NCBI GenBank assembly: GCA_020724465.1
Contig: DYGX01000006.1
Location: 193,603 to 257,602 of the forward strand
Direction of reading: 5' to 3'
DNA: 64,000 bases
From: Thermoflexus sp.
GTDB taxonomy: Bacteria > Chloroflexota > Anaerolineae > Aggregatilineales > Aggregatilineaceae
Shown here: positions 44,107 through 53,864 of the stretch, piece by piece
Layout: the number at the start of each line of letters is the position of its first letter
How positions within the stretch are numbered: the first letter of the stretch is position 1
Translations under genes and position numbers: made by a program
The notes under the pieces: model-generated
Databases searched by the model: none
What the model was told of the DNA's origin: nothing
The model's input: only the letters and a program-made list of their open reading frames with translations

Positions 44107-44874
44107 ATGCCGGTGATCGACCTGCCCGACGGCACGCTGTACTATGCAGAGAAACACGACGCCACGAGCGCCTATCCGCCGCTGGTGCTGGTGCATGGCG
44201 CGGGCGGCTCGCATCTGGACTGGGCGCCCGATCTCCGGCGGCTGCATGGCGCGCGCGTCATCGCGCTCGATCTGCCCGGTCATGGCAAATCGATCGCGCC
44301 GGTGCGCGAGACGATCGACGCCTACGCCCGCGATGTGATCGCCCTGCTGGACGCCCTGGCGCTGCCCCCGGTGGTGATCGTGGGGCACAGCATGGGCGGC
44401 GCGGTGGCGCAGCAGGTCGCGCTGGATGCCCCGCAGCGCGTCGCCGGGCTGGTGCTGCTCGGCACGGGCAGCAAGCTGCCGGTCGATCCGGCACTGCCGC
44501 GGCGCATCGTCGAGGAACCGGACGCGGTGGTGGACTGGCTGGTCGAGTGGTCCTGGCATCCTTCCACCCCGCCGGAAGTCAAGGCGCTGGGGCGCGAGCT
44601 GGCCAGCGCGGCCCCGCGCGTGGTCGTCAGCGCGGACTACCGCGCCTGCCAGATGTTCGACACACGCGACCGACTCGAGCAGATCGCCGCCCCGACACTG
44701 GTCATCGGCGCAGCGGACGACCGCATGGTCCCCCTGAAGTTCAGCCAGACGCTGGCCGAGCGCATCCCCAATGCCCGGCTGGTCGTCATCGAGAACGCGG
44801 GGCACATGTTTCCGCTGGAGCGCCCCCGCCAGGTCGCCGGGGCGATTGAGTCGTGGCTGGCGGAGATCGTATGA
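44107..44874 (+). CDS. Alpha/beta-hydrolase
   Basis: A 255-residue hydrolase. The oxyanion region is LVLVHGAGGSHLDW, the nucleophile elbow GHSMGG, the acid IGAADDRMVP and the catalytic His NAGHMF, so the whole triad is present. There is no signal peptide, so it is cytoplasmic. The substrate could be an ester, lactone or other small molecule. It overlaps the following gene by four bases (ATGA), indicating coupling. Confidence 0.9.
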   Translation: MPVIDLPDGTLYYAEKHDATSAYPPLVLVHGAGGSHLDWAPDLRRLHGARVIALDLPGHGKSIAPVRETIDAYARDVIALLDALALPPVVIVGHSMGGAVAQQVALDAPQRVAGLVLLGTGSKLPVDPALPRRIVEEPDAVVDWLVEWSWHPSTPPEVKALGRELASAAPRVVVSADYRACQMFDTRDRLEQIAAPTLVIGAADDRMVPLKFSQTLAERIPNARLVVIENAGHMFPLERPRQVAGAIESWLAEIV

Positions 44875-45356
44875 TCAAGGCGCTGCGCTGGCTGGCAGGG
44901 ATGGCCGTGCGATGGGGTGGTGCTTCGGCGGCGGCGCGCGTGCTGCACGCCGCGGCGACCACCCTGCCGGAGCGTGCCAACCGCACGGAAACGCAGGTCT
45001 TTACCGTCACCCCACCGATCACCGTCTATGTGCGCGGCAGCCAGTGCCGCGTGACCGTGTCGCGCGGGGCCGATCCGCGCAAGGTCGTGGTGCGGGTGAA
45101 TCTGGTGCGCGCCTTCGGGCTGGAGCTGGCCGCCGAGCAGGACGAGGCGGGGGTGTATATCGTGGCCCGCCAGAAGCCGGTGGTCGGCAGGCTGTCCCGC
45201 GCAGAGTTCTCGATTGCCGTCCCGGCTGAGACGCACCTGGTCTTCCGTCTGACGCCGGGCGACGTAGTTCTCAACGATCTCGACGGCATGCTCGAGCTAC
45301 CCGCCAGCATTCTGGCCCCGGCTGCCGAGGCCGCGCCGGGCGAGCCGCCGTCGTGA
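44871..45356 (+). CDS. Hypothetical protein coupled to the hydrolase
   Basis: A 161-residue protein. The N-terminus is a weak hydrophobic, basic helix (IKALRWLAGMAVRW) and the rest is beta-rich, including VTPPITVYVRGSQCRVTV, KVVVRVNLVRAFGLEL and RAEFSIAVPAETHLVFRLTPG. The last segments resemble the repetitive beta-strands of DUF4097-like adhesin/sheet proteins, but I do not claim that family. GGAG lies seven bases before the ATG at 44871, which overlaps the hydrolase stop. The C-terminus is Pro/Ala-rich. Confidence 0.7.
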   Translation: MIKALRWLAGMAVRWGGASAAARVLHAAATTLPERANRTETQVFTVTPPITVYVRGSQCRVTVSRGADPRKVVVRVNLVRAFGLELAAEQDEAGVYIVARQKPVVGRLSRAEFSIAVPAETHLVFRLTPGDVVLNDLDGMLELPASILAPAAEAAPGEPPS

Positions 45357-45396
45357 CCGGCTTGCGCTTCTTTTCCCCCATTCTGGAGAACGCTGT

Positions 45397-48300
45397 ATGC
45401 ATCTCACCTTCGAAAAACTGACCGAGCTGACTAAACATCTCTCGGCCACCATCTACCGCAACGCCGTCCCGCTGACCGGGTGGCAGGTCGTCGACGGGTT
45501 GGGCTATGGCACGCCGCTGCCCCCCGCCGACGACCCCGCCTGGCAGCCCCTGCCGGACGGCGGGCTGTGGTCCGGGAGGCTGCGCTGGGCGTGGATGAAG
45601 ACCCAGGTGACCATCCCCGAAATGTTCGCCGGCAAGCCCGCCGTGCTGCGCCTGGCGTTCGAGGCGCTGCCCAACCGGCCGGGAACCGAGATCTTCAGCC
45701 CGCCCGAGGCGCTGGTGACGGTCAGCGGCGTGGACGCGCCCCCCCAGACCATCGACCAGATCCATCACGAGGTCTGGCTTGCGGAGCAGGCACCGCCCGG
45801 CCAGCCGGTCGAGATCGTGCTGGACATGTTCGGCGGCAGCTCGATGGCAGCCGGTCATCGCGTGCGCTTCCGCCTGGCCGAGCTGGTCTGGGTCGATCGC
45901 GCAGTCGAAGGGCTGTACTGGGACGCGCAGGTGGTGCTGGCGACCGCCGCCGCGCTGCCCGAAACCGCGCCGGAGCGCAGCGCCTATCTGCGCGCTCTGG
46001 ATGCCGCGTTCTCCCGGATCGACTGGCGCAACCCGCCGGACGATGCCTTCTGCGCGAGCGTGGCCGAGGCCCGCGCCGCCCTGCACGCCGGCATCTTCTC
46101 GTCGCAAGGTGACGGCACCGGGCGACTGGCACCGCGCCCCCGGATCCACGCGCTGGGACACGCGCACATCGACGTCGAGTGGTTGTGGCCGCTGGACGTG
46201 ACACGCGGCAAAGCCGAACGCACTTTCTCGACCGCGCTGGCGCTCATGGACCGCTTCCCCGGCTACACCTTCACGCAGAGCCAGCCGCAGCTTTACAAGC
46301 TGATCGCCCAGACCCGCCCGGACATCTACGAGCGGATCCGGGCGCGCGTGCGCGAGGGGCGCATCAACGCCACCGGCGCGACCTGGGTCGAGCCAGACAC
46401 GAACCTGCCCGGCGCCGAGGCGCTGGTCCGCCAGTTCCTGTTCGGGATGCGCTACTTTCAGCGCGAGCTGGGCGTCCGGCCCGAAGTGCTGTGGCTGCCG
46501 GACGTATTCGGATACAGTGCTGCGCTGCCGCAGATCATGCGCCTGAGCGGCGTGCGCTATTTCTTCACCGCCAAGCTGAGCTGGAACCAGTACACCGAAT
46601 ATCCCTACGATACCTTCTGGTGGGAAGGGCTGGACGGCTCGCGCGTGCTGACGCAACTGGCTACTACGCCGGACAATCCCAACCCCGCGCCCGGCCAGAA
46701 CACGCGCATGACGACCTACGGCGCCCGCATGCAGCCGCTGGAAATCGTGCGGACCTGGGAGCGCTACAAGCAGAAGGCGTACAACCACCATCTGCCAATC
46801 GCCTACGGCCTGGGCGACGGCGGCGGCGGACCATCGCGGGAAATGGTCGAGCGCGCGGCGCGCATGGCCGACCTGCCCGGTCTGCCCGAAGTGCGCTTTA
46901 GCACCGCCGAAGACTTCTTCCACGCGCTGGAAGCGACCGTCCCCGCAGACCTGCCGCGCTGGGTGGGCGAGCTGTACTTCCAGATGCATCGCGGAACCTT
47001 CACCAGCCAGGCACGGACCAAACGCTACAATCGCAAGACCGAAGCCGCCCTGCACAGCGCCGAGGCGCTCTGCGCGCTGGCACATCTGCTCGGCGCGCCC
47101 TATCCGCAGGACGCGCTCAACGCCGCCTGGGAGATCGTGCTGCTCCACCAGTTTCACGACATCCTGCCCGGCAGCAGCATTCGCGAGGTGTACGCCGAGG
47201 TCGAAGCGCGCTACGAGCAGGCGCTGGCGCTGGCCTACGACGCGCTTGACGACGCGCTCGCCGCGATCGCCGCGCGCATCCGCCGCGACGATCCGGCCAA
47301 TGCACCGGGCTTCGCCGTGTTCAACACGCTTGGCACCACACTCGGCGGCCCGGTCGAGCTGGAGCTGCCCGGCACGGGGCCGGTAGCGGTCGTCGGACCG
47401 GACGGCGAGCGTCTGCCGCTCCAATGGATCGACGAAGACGCCCGCCACGCATTGATCCTGCCCGCCAATGTGCCCGCCTATGGCTACACCCGCTACACAG
47501 TCGCCCCCGCGCACGGCGACCCGGCCCCCGTCGAGCATCCGGTCGAGGGCACACCGGGCGCGCTCGACAACGGGCTGATCCGCGCCGAGTTCGACGCGCA
47601 GGGCCGGCTGGTACGCCTGTTCGATCATGAGCATGGTCGCGACGTGCTGGCCGCAGGCGAGATCGGCAATCAACTCTGGGCCTATGTCGACCGCCCGCAT
47701 CACTGGGATGCCTGGGACGTCGAAGCCTACGTGCAGGATCAGGGCTGGCCGGTCGAACCGGACGGCGCGCGGCTGATCGAGGCCGGGCCGCTGCGCGCCA
47801 CGCTCGAAGTCAGCTACGCCTTCAACCAGTCGCGCATCGCGCAGCGGATCAGCCTGCTGGCGGGCGAGCGCATGCTGACTTTCGAGACGGATGTGGACTG
47901 GCACGAGCGCCATATCCTGCTGCGCGTCCATTTCCCGCTGGCGATCCGCGCCATGAGCGCCACCTACGAGATTCAGTTCGGCGCCATCGAGCGGCCCACC
48001 CACGCCAACACGCCCTGGGACCAGGCGATGCACGAGGTCCCCGCCCAGCAGTGGGCCGACCTGTCCGAGGCCGGATACGGCGTGGCGCTGCTCAATGACT
48101 GCAAATACGGCCACAGCACGCGCGGCAACATCCTAACCCTGAGCCTGCTGCGCGCGCCGACGTACCCGGATCCCGAAGCCGACCAGGGCGCGCACACCTT
48201 CACCTACGCGCTGCTGCCGCACGCAGGCGACTGGCGCAGCGACGTGATCGAGCACGCGCGGCGGCTGAATCACCCGCTGCTGGTCGAGCCGCTGGGAGAA

Positions 48301-48609
48301 GCAGGCAACCGGGGCGCTGCCGGGCTGCCCGCCGCGCTGGCGCTGGTGACGTGCGACGCGCCCGGCGTGCAGATCGAAACCATCAAGCGCGCCGAGGACA
48401 GCAGCGACCTGATCGTGCGCGTCTATGAGGCGCACGGCGGGCGCACCGCGGCGGCGCTGCGCTTCGCGGCGCCCATCACCGCCGCCGAAGAAGTCAACCT
48501 GCTCGAAGAGCCGCTCGGCGGGGCCGAGTTCGCGGGCGACACGCTGCGCTTCACCCTGACGCCCTTCCAGATCCGCTCGTTCCGCGTGGCGCTCGGCCCG
48601 CTCGGCTAG
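45397..48609 (+). CDS. GH38 alpha-mannosidase (long, with N-terminal domain)
   Basis: A 1070-residue protein. Residues 1-245 form the N-terminal beta-rich domain of large bacterial and fungal-type GH38 enzymes. The catalytic domain starts at GHAHIDVEWLWPL; the nucleophile Asp lies in WLPDVFGYSAALPQIM, and the distal His motif is HQFHDILPGSSI. The remaining 400 residues are the usual C-terminal beta domains. There is no signal peptide. GGAG lies seven to ten bases before the ATG. It shares only the fold and motifs with the mannosidase at 1756, so the two are probably old paralogues with different linkage preferences. Confidence 0.94.
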   Translation: MHLTFEKLTELTKHLSATIYRNAVPLTGWQVVDGLGYGTPLPPADDPAWQPLPDGGLWSGRLRWAWMKTQVTIPEMFAGKPAVLRLAFEALPNRPGTEIFSPPEALVTVSGVDAPPQTIDQIHHEVWLAEQAPPGQPVEIVLDMFGGSSMAAGHRVRFRLAELVWVDRAVEGLYWDAQVVLATAAALPETAPERSAYLRALDAAFSRIDWRNPPDDAFCASVAEARAALHAGIFSSQGDGTGRLAPRPRIHALGHAHIDVEWLWPLDVTRGKAERTFSTALALMDRFPGYTFTQSQPQLYKLIAQTRPDIYERIRARVREGRINATGATWVEPDTNLPGAEALVRQFLFGMRYFQRELGVRPEVLWLPDVFGYSAALPQIMRLSGVRYFFTAKLSWNQYTEYPYDTFWWEGLDGSRVLTQLATTPDNPNPAPGQNTRMTTYGARMQPLEIVRTWERYKQKAYNHHLPIAYGLGDGGGGPSREMVERAARMADLPGLPEVRFSTAEDFFHALEATVPADLPRWVGELYFQMHRGTFTSQARTKRYNRKTEAALHSAEALCALAHLLGAPYPQDALNAAWEIVLLHQFHDILPGSSIREVYAEVEARYEQALALAYDALDDALAAIAARIRRDDPANAPGFAVFNTLGTTLGGPVELELPGTGPVAVVGPDGERLPLQWIDEDARHALILPANVPAYGYTRYTVAPAHGDPAPVEHPVEGTPGALDNGLIRAEFDAQGRLVRLFDHEHGRDVLAAGEIGNQLWAYVDRPHHWDAWDVEAYVQDQGWPVEPDGARLIEAGPLRATLEVSYAFNQSRIAQRISLLAGERMLTFETDVDWHERHILLRVHFPLAIRAMSATYEIQFGAIERPTHANTPWDQAMHEVPAQQWADLSEAGYGVALLNDCKYGHSTRGNILTLSLLRAPTYPDPEADQGAHTFTYALLPHAGDWRSDVIEHARRLNHPLLVEPLGEAGNRGAAGLPAALALVTCDAPGVQIETIKRAEDSSDLIVRVYEAHGGRTAAALRFAAPITAAEEVNLLEEPLGGAEFAGDTLRFTLTPFQIRSFRVALGPLG

Positions 48610-48693
48610 CGCCGGCCCGGATCGCCCCCCCGCCACCCGAAGGGGATCGGCTGCGCGCCGGTCCCCTTCTTTAGCCCACCGGCCAGCTCACCC

Positions 48694-48722
48694 TTGCCGG
48701 GCGGAGCGCAGTCTGGTATAGA
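48694..48722 (+). promoter_or_regulatory. Candidate topA promoter
   Basis: TTGCCG at 48694-48699, a 17-base spacer and TATAGA at 48717-48722; both hexamers match consensus at four of six positions. A TAGAAT shifted by two bases is a better -10 but with a 19-base spacer. Confidence 0.5.
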
Positions 48723-48739
48723 ATCTGCGGCGTCCGCCG

Positions 48740-48808
48740 GCTTGCTGCACAACCGGGCAAGCAAAGCGGCACTTGCCAGCCGCGAGCGAGGGTGGTACCC
48801 TACCGCGG
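48740..48808 (+). ncRNA. Structured topA leader with a T-box-like element
   Basis: The leader holds a hairpin with arms GCTTGC (48740-48745) and GCAAGC (48757-48762), then GCGGC/GCCGC arms around 48766-48782. AGGGTGGTACC follows at 48789-48799 with CCGCGG three bases later. The 11-mer matches the T-box antiterminator core, but the specifier loop and stem I motifs are not seen and topA is not a usual T-box gene. A chance resemblance is quite possible. Confidence 0.2.
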
Positions 48809-48883
48809 GATTGTCCAGCGCGCCCCTACCTGTCCGGCTGTTTTCACCTTTCCCACCGGTTTGCATGTGAGTGAGCACGGGTG

Positions 48884-51592
48884 ATGCCAGTGAGCAAGAG
48901 CAAGCTAGTCATCGTTGAATCGCCGACCAAAGCCCGCACCATCCGCGGCTATCTGCCCAAGGAGTACCGCGTCGAGGCCAGCATGGGGCACGTGCGCGAC
49001 CTGCCCGCCTCGGCCAGCGAGATCCCCAGCAAGCTGAAGGATCAGGAGTGGGCACGGCTGGGCGTCAATGTCGAGGCAGGCTTCGAGCCGCTCTACGTCA
49101 TCCCGCGCGACAAGAAACCGGTCGTCAAGGAGTTGAAGGCGGCGCTCAAAGACGCTGAAGAAGTCATCCTGGCGACGGACGAGGACCGCGAGGGCGAAAG
49201 CATCGCCTGGCATCTGGTTCAGGTGCTCGAGCCGAAAGTGCCGGTCAAGCGGATGGTCTTCCACGAGATCACGCGCGAGGCGATTCAGGATGCGCTCAAG
49301 CACTGCCGCGCCATCGACAACAAGCTGGTCACCGCGCAGGAAACGCGCCGCATCCTTGATCGGCTGGTCGGCTACACCATCTCGCCGCTGCTGTGGAAGA
49401 AGATCGCGCCGGGGCTGTCGGCGGGGCGCGTGCAGTCGGCGGCGGTCCGGCTGCTGGTCCTGCGCGAGCAGGAGCGCCGCACCTTCAAATCCGGCACCTA
49501 TTGGGACCTCAAAGCGACGCTGGCCGCCGGTCCGGAGACGTTCACCGCCGGGCTGGTCGCGCTGGGCGGCGTGCGCGTGGCGACGAGCAAAGACTTCGAC
49601 GACAAAACGGGAACCATCCCTAAGGGGCGCAAGGTCGTCTTGCTCGACGAAGCGCGCGCCAAAGAGCTGGCCGCCCGTCTGATCAAGGGCGAGTGGCGCG
49701 TGGCCGAGGTCAGCGAGCGCGACCAGGAACGCTCGCCCGCGCCGCCGTTCACCACCTCGACGCTGCAGCAGGAAGCCAACCGCAAGCTCGGCATGAGCGC
49801 CAAGCAGACGATGAGCGTGGCGCAGAAGCTCTATGAGCAGGGGTTGATCACCTATATGCGCACCGACTCGGTGCACCTGTCGAAGCAGGCGCTGGCCGCG
49901 CTGCGCCAGTGCGTGCGCGACAAGTACGGCGACGACTATCTGCACCCCACGCCGCGCCAGTACCGCACGCGGGCCAAAGGCGCGCAGGAAGCCCACGAGG
50001 CGATCCGCCCCGCCGGGCACAAGATGCCCACCGCCGACGAGCTGGGCCTGACCGGGCAGGAATACGCGCTCTACGACCTGATCTGGAAGCGCGCCATCGC
50101 CACGCAGATGGCCGACGCGCGCCTGCGCCTGAGCACGGTCAGCATCACCGTCGACGACGCGGAGTTCCGCGCGTCCGGGCGGCGCGTGCTGTTCCCCGGA
50201 TTCTTCCGCGCCTACGTCGAGGGTGCGGACGACCCGGCAGCCGCTCTTGACGATCAAGAGATGATCCTGCCGCCGCTGACGACCGGGCAGGTGCTCGACT
50301 GCCGCGCGGTCGAGCCGCAGGGCCACGAAACCAGCCCGCCACCGCGCTACACCGACGCGACGCTGGTCAGGGCGCTCGAAAGCGAGGGGATTGGCCGCCC
50401 CAGCACCTACGCCACCATCATCAGCACCATCCAGGAGCGCGGCTATGTGGTCAAGAGCGGCAAGCAGCTCATCCCGACCTTCACCGCGTTCTCGGTCAAC
50501 GCGCTGATGGAGCAGCACTTCCCCGAGCTGGTGGATACCAGGTTCACCGCGCAGATGGAGCAGGTGCTGGACGAGATCGCCGAGGGCAGCGCGGATAGCC
50601 AGCCCTATCTCAACGCGTTCTTCCTCGGCGAAAGCGGCCTGGCTCGGCAGGTCAGGGCCAAGGAGCAGGCCATTAACCCGCGCGACGTCCACGCGCTGGT
50701 ACTCGACGAGCTGAACGCCCGCGTGCGCATTGGCCGCTATGGCGCGTATCTGGAGCAGGAGCAGAACGGCAGCACGGTGCGCGTCTCGCTGCCCGATTCA
50801 ATCGCCCCTGCCGAACTGACGACCCAGCAGGCGGAGCAGCTTCTGCGCCAGAAGGAAAACGGCCCGCAGCCGCTCGGCTATCACCCGGAGACCGGCGAGC
50901 CGATCTTTGTGCTGGTCGGCCCCTATGGGCCGTATATCCAGCAGGGCGAAAACGGCGAGAACGGCGGCGCGGGCAGCGCCCGCAAACCGGCGCGCGTCTC
51001 GCTGCCGAAGGGAACGCGCCCCGAGTCGGTGTCGTTCGAGCAGGCGCTGGCCCTGCTCAGCCTGCCGCGCACGCTCGGCCAGCACCCCGAAACCGGCGCG
51101 CCGATTGAGGCCGGCATCGGGCGCTTCGGCCCATATGTGCGCCACCAGGGAACCTACCGCTCGCTCAGAGACGACGATGTGCTGACCATCACGCTCGATC
51201 GCGCCCTGGCGCTGCTGGCGGAAGAGAAGCGGTCGCGACGGGCCACCACGCCCCTTAGAGAGCTGGGCCAGCATCCCGACGACGGCGAGCCGGTCGCGGT
51301 CTACGACGGGCGCTACGGCCCCTTCGTCAAACACGGCAAGACCAACGCCTCGCTACCGAAGGGGATGGACGCCAGCGCGATCACGCTGGAGCAGGCAGTG
51401 GCGCTGCTGGCGGAAAAGGCGAGCAAGCCCGCCGCCAGGCGCCGGGCGAACAGCCGGAAGCCGGGCGACACGCAGTCTGACGGCAAATCGACCGGCAAGC
51501 GATCGACCACGAGCCGCACGACCACAAAGAAAACGTCGACCAAGAAGACGACACGCAAGCAGTCGAGCAGCCGCAAATCCACCCAAGAGTAG
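48884..51592 (+). CDS. topA: DNA topoisomerase I
   Basis: A 902-residue type IA topoisomerase. The TOPRIM domain opens with [18 protein letters not shown] and carries the Mg-binding [16 protein letters not shown]. The active-site Tyr is in [11 protein letters not shown] (about residue 324), and the [19 protein letters not shown] block is present. The C-terminus has no zinc fingers. Instead it has about four TOPRIM-C repeats (GxHPxxGxPIxVxxGxxGPYVxxG) and a Lys/Thr/Ser-rich basic tail. It relaxes negative supercoils. The ATG at 48884 is used; GTG at 48881 or 48890 are alternatives. Confidence 0.95.
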   Translation: MPVSKSKLVIVESPTKARTIRGYLPKEYRVEASMGHVRDLPASASEIPSKLKDQEWARLGVNVEAGFEPLYVIPRDKKPVVKELKAALKDAEEVILATDEDREGESIAWHLVQVLEPKVPVKRMVFHEITREAIQDALKHCRAIDNKLVTAQETRRILDRLVGYTISPLLWKKIAPGLSAGRVQSAAVRLLVLREQERRTFKSGTYWDLKATLAAGPETFTAGLVALGGVRVATSKDFDDKTGTIPKGRKVVLLDEARAKELAARLIKGEWRVAEVSERDQERSPAPPFTTSTLQQEANRKLGMSAKQTMSVAQKLYEQGLITYMRTDSVHLSKQALAALRQCVRDKYGDDYLHPTPRQYRTRAKGAQEAHEAIRPAGHKMPTADELGLTGQEYALYDLIWKRAIATQMADARLRLSTVSITVDDAEFRASGRRVLFPGFFRAYVEGADDPAAALDDQEMILPPLTTGQVLDCRAVEPQGHETSPPPRYTDATLVRALESEGIGRPSTYATIISTIQERGYVVKSGKQLIPTFTAFSVNALMEQHFPELVDTRFTAQMEQVLDEIAEGSADSQPYLNAFFLGESGLARQVRAKEQAINPRDVHALVLDELNARVRIGRYGAYLEQEQNGSTVRVSLPDSIAPAELTTQQAEQLLRQKENGPQPLGYHPETGEPIFVLVGPYGPYIQQGENGENGGAGSARKPARVSLPKGTRPESVSFEQALALLSLPRTLGQHPETGAPIEAGIGRFGPYVRHQGTYRSLRDDDVLTITLDRALALLAEEKRSRRATTPLRELGQHPDDGEPVAVYDGRYGPFVKHGKTNASLPKGMDASAITLEQAVALLAEKASKPAARRRANSRKPGDTQSDGKSTGKRSTTSRTTTKKTSTKKTTRKQSSSRKSTQE

Positions 51593-51677
51593 CGGCGATG
51601 CGCAATGCGGTGAGAGAACAAGAGGCGCCCCCGGCTTCGGAGCGCGCCCTGACGAGCCTGCGCTGCGAGGTTCCGTG

Positions 51678-52592
51678 ATGGGCATTCTCCGTGTTGCGCT
51701 GCTACAGATGACCGCTCACGGCAGCGATCAGGACGCCAACCGCACTAAAGGCGACGCGTTCTGCCGCCTGGCCGCGCAGATGGGCGCGGACATTGCGCTC
51801 TTCCCTGAGATGTGGAACACCGGCTACACGCCGTTCTGCGATCATCCGTGGTCGCCCAACTTTCATCCCGACGATCCAGCGTATGAGGCGATGCGGCGCG
51901 ACCTGCGCGAGATGGCGATTGGGCTGGATAGCGCGTTCGTGCTGCATTTTCGCCAACTGGCGCGCGAGCTGAACATGGCGATCGGCCTGACCTATCTGGA
52001 GCGGTGGGAGCCATCTCCACGCAACACAATCGCGCTGATCGACCGTCACGGCGAGATCGCGCTGACCTACGCCAAGGTCCACACCTGCGAGTTCGACGTG
52101 GAGGCGCTGCTCACACCCGGCGAGGCGTTTCCCGTGGCGACCCTAGATACCACGCAGGGACCGGTACGCGTCGGGGCGATGATCTGCTTCGACCGCGAGT
52201 TCCCCGAGACGGCGCGCCTGCTGATGCTTAACGGGGCGGAGCTGATCCTCGTGCCGAACTGCTGCCCCATGGAGATCAACCGGCTGTCACAGCTTCGAGC
52301 GCGCGCCTACGAGAACATGACCGCGATCGCGCTGGCGAACTACGCCGGGCTGGGACACTCCGTCGCGTATGACGGCGTGGCGTTCGCTGACGACGAGCGC
52401 TCGCTCGACATGACCGTCGTCGAAGCAGGCACCGCCGAAGGCGTCTACCTCGCGCCGATCGATTTGGACCGGCTGCGCGCCTACCGCGCGAGCGAGGTCC
52501 ACGGGAACGCGTTTCGCCGCCCGCGCCTCTACGGACCGCTGATCAGCGAAGAAGTGTCGGAGCCATTCGTCCGGAAGCTTGCGCGGCGCTAG
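51678..52592 (+). CDS. Carbon-nitrogen hydrolase (nitrilase superfamily)
   Basis: A 304-residue protein. The Glu of the EKC triad is in ALFPEMWNTGYT, the Lys in LTYAKVHTCEFDVE and the Cys in GAMICFDREFPETARLL. The fold matches amidases such as N-carbamoyl-D-amino-acid or N-carbamoylputrescine hydrolases. The ATG at 51678 follows GAGG by seven bases; a GTG at 51675 is equivalent. It lies 85 bases behind topA. The substrate is unknown. Confidence 0.9.
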   Translation: MGILRVALLQMTAHGSDQDANRTKGDAFCRLAAQMGADIALFPEMWNTGYTPFCDHPWSPNFHPDDPAYEAMRRDLREMAIGLDSAFVLHFRQLARELNMAIGLTYLERWEPSPRNTIALIDRHGEIALTYAKVHTCEFDVEALLTPGEAFPVATLDTTQGPVRVGAMICFDREFPETARLLMLNGAELILVPNCCPMEINRLSQLRARAYENMTAIALANYAGLGHSVAYDGVAFADDERSLDMTVVEAGTAEGVYLAPIDLDRLRAYRASEVHGNAFRRPRLYGPLISEEVSEPFVRKLARR

Positions 52593-52627
52593 CGCGCGAG
52601 GAAGCCGGGAATGGGCAGCAGGTAAGA

Positions 52628-52651
52628 ACGGGCCACGCATGCGTGGCCCGT
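52628..52651. repeat. 24-base perfect palindrome after the nitrilase gene
   Basis: ACGGGCCACGCA is followed immediately by its reverse complement, with no loop, 35 bases after the nitrilase stop. In RNA it would form a strong hairpin only with a small loop opened at the centre. It could act as a terminator for the plus-strand gene or bind a dimeric protein. Confidence 0.6.
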
Positions 52652-52680
52652 ACGATTCCGCTGATTTTCGCTTGATTTTC

Positions 52681-52750
52681 GCTGCCTTTAGCTGCTTTAT
52701 CGCTGTTCTTCGCTGTTCTTCGCTGTTCTTGGCTGCTTTTTGCCGTTCTT
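52681..52750. repeat. Tandem decamer repeats (CGCTGTTCTT family)
   Basis: Three exact CGCTGTTCTT units at 52701-52730 are flanked by degenerate units (GCTGCCTTTA and GCTGCTTTAT before; GGCTGCTTTT and TGCCGTTCTT after). The array fills the gap between the nitrilase gene and the convergent permease gene, ending 13 bases from its stop. The same units recur at 58301-58370. Confidence 0.75.
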
Positions 52751-52762
52751 CACCGCTCCCTG

Positions 52763-53854
52763 CTAGCCCTTGACCGAACCGGCCATCAGCCCCCGGATGA
52801 AATAGCGGCCCAGGAAGATATAGACCGCCAGCGTCGGCAGCGCAGCCAGCACTGCGCCAGCCATCGGCAGGTTCCACTTGACCGCCTCGCCGCCCGCCAG
52901 CAGCGCCAGCGCAACCGTGATCGGCTGCGACGCCTGGTTGGTCAGCGTGACGGCAAAGAGGAATTCGTTCCAGATCTGCGTGAACTGCCAGATGATCACG
53001 ACCACGAAGCCCGGCAGCGAGAGCGGGAACACGATCCAGCGGTAGATGCCGAAGAATCCGGCCCCGTCGATGGCGCCCGCCTCGATCAGATCGGTCGGGA
53101 CCTCGACGTAATAGTTGCGGAAGATCAGCGTTGTGATCGGCAGGCCATAGACAACGTGGGCCATGATCAACCCGATCAGCGAACCGCCCAGGTTGACGTT
53201 CTGCATGAACTGGAACAGCGGGATCAGGATACTCTGGTACGGGATGAACATCCCAAACAGCATCAGCGGAAAGACGACGTTCGCCCCCGGAAAGCGCCAC
53301 TTGGACAGCACATAGCCGTTCATCGACCCCATCATCGCCGAGATAATCGTCGCCGAGATAGTCAGCACAAAGCTGTTGCGCAGCTTGGGGCCGAGCATAT
53401 CCAGCGCCTCGCGGTAGCTGGCCCAGTTGATCGTCTGCGGCGGCCGCCAGACCTGGTTGAGCTGCCCGGCGGCATCGGGTGTTTTCAGGCTCGTCATCAC
53501 GACCGTGTAGACCGGCATCAGAAAGACGAGCACCATCGCGATCAGGAACAGGTAGATCAGGGGGCGGACCAGCTTGCCAGGCTGAAATGGCAGGCGGCGC
53601 GGCTCCGGTCGCCTGGCGAGGGCCGTCGCCAGCCCCACCGTCCCGGCGGGCACTCGCGCCGGCTGCGGACCGCGCCAGGCCAGATAGGCCCACAGCGGAA
53701 CGAGCAGCACCAGGTTCCCCACCGCGCCGATCAGCGCCCCGATCAGCGCGCCCACCTGCGCGTCGCGGCGCAGATAGTCGTAGAGAAGATAGGTGCCCAG
53801 GCTGCCAACCAGCGTGCCGAAAATTACCCAGTTGACGATCTGCGTCATCGCCAT
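52763..53854 (-). CDS. CUT1-family sugar ABC permease (MalG-like) with N-terminal extension
   Basis: A 363-residue permease. The C-terminal 280 residues are a MalG-type permease with [20 protein letters not shown] as the EAA loop and the [13 protein letters not shown] tail. The first 80 residues add hydrophobic segments ([19 protein letters not shown] and [20 protein letters not shown]). The start at 53854 follows AGGGGG by six bases; a longer frame to 53923 overlaps the gene upstream. It partners the permease encoded at 53865-55217. Confidence 0.9.
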   Translation of the reverse strand: MAMTQIVNWVIFGTLVGSLGTYLLYDYLRRDAQVGALIGALIGAVGNLVLLVPLWAYLAWRGPQPARVPAGTVGLATALARRPEPRRLPFQPGKLVRPLIYLFLIAMVLVFLMPVYTVVMTSLKTPDAAGQLNQVWRPPQTINWASYREALDMLGPKLRNSFVLTISATIISAMMGSMNGYVLSKWRFPGANVVFPLMLFGMFIPYQSILIPLFQFMQNVNLGGSLIGLIMAHVVYGLPITTLIFRNYYVEVPTDLIEAGAIDGAGFFGIYRWIVFPLSLPGFVVVIIWQFTQIWNEFLFAVTLTNQASQPITVALALLAGGEAVKWNLPMAGAVLAALPTLAVYIFLGRYFIRGLMAGSVKG

Positions 53855-53864
53855 GGCTGCCCCC

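Noticed and set aside
45271-48114. 947-codon open frame antisense to the second GH38 gene
   Set aside because: It is a reverse-frame artefact of high GC content; the sense strand carries complete GH38 motifs.
48905-50692. 595-codon open frame antisense to topA
   Set aside because: Its composition is dominated by Arg/Leu/Val repeats from complementary codons, and topA motifs are intact on the plus strand.
52681-52750. Decamer array considered as a CRISPR array
   Set aside because: The repeats are only ten bases, contiguous and without spacers, and no cas gene is near.
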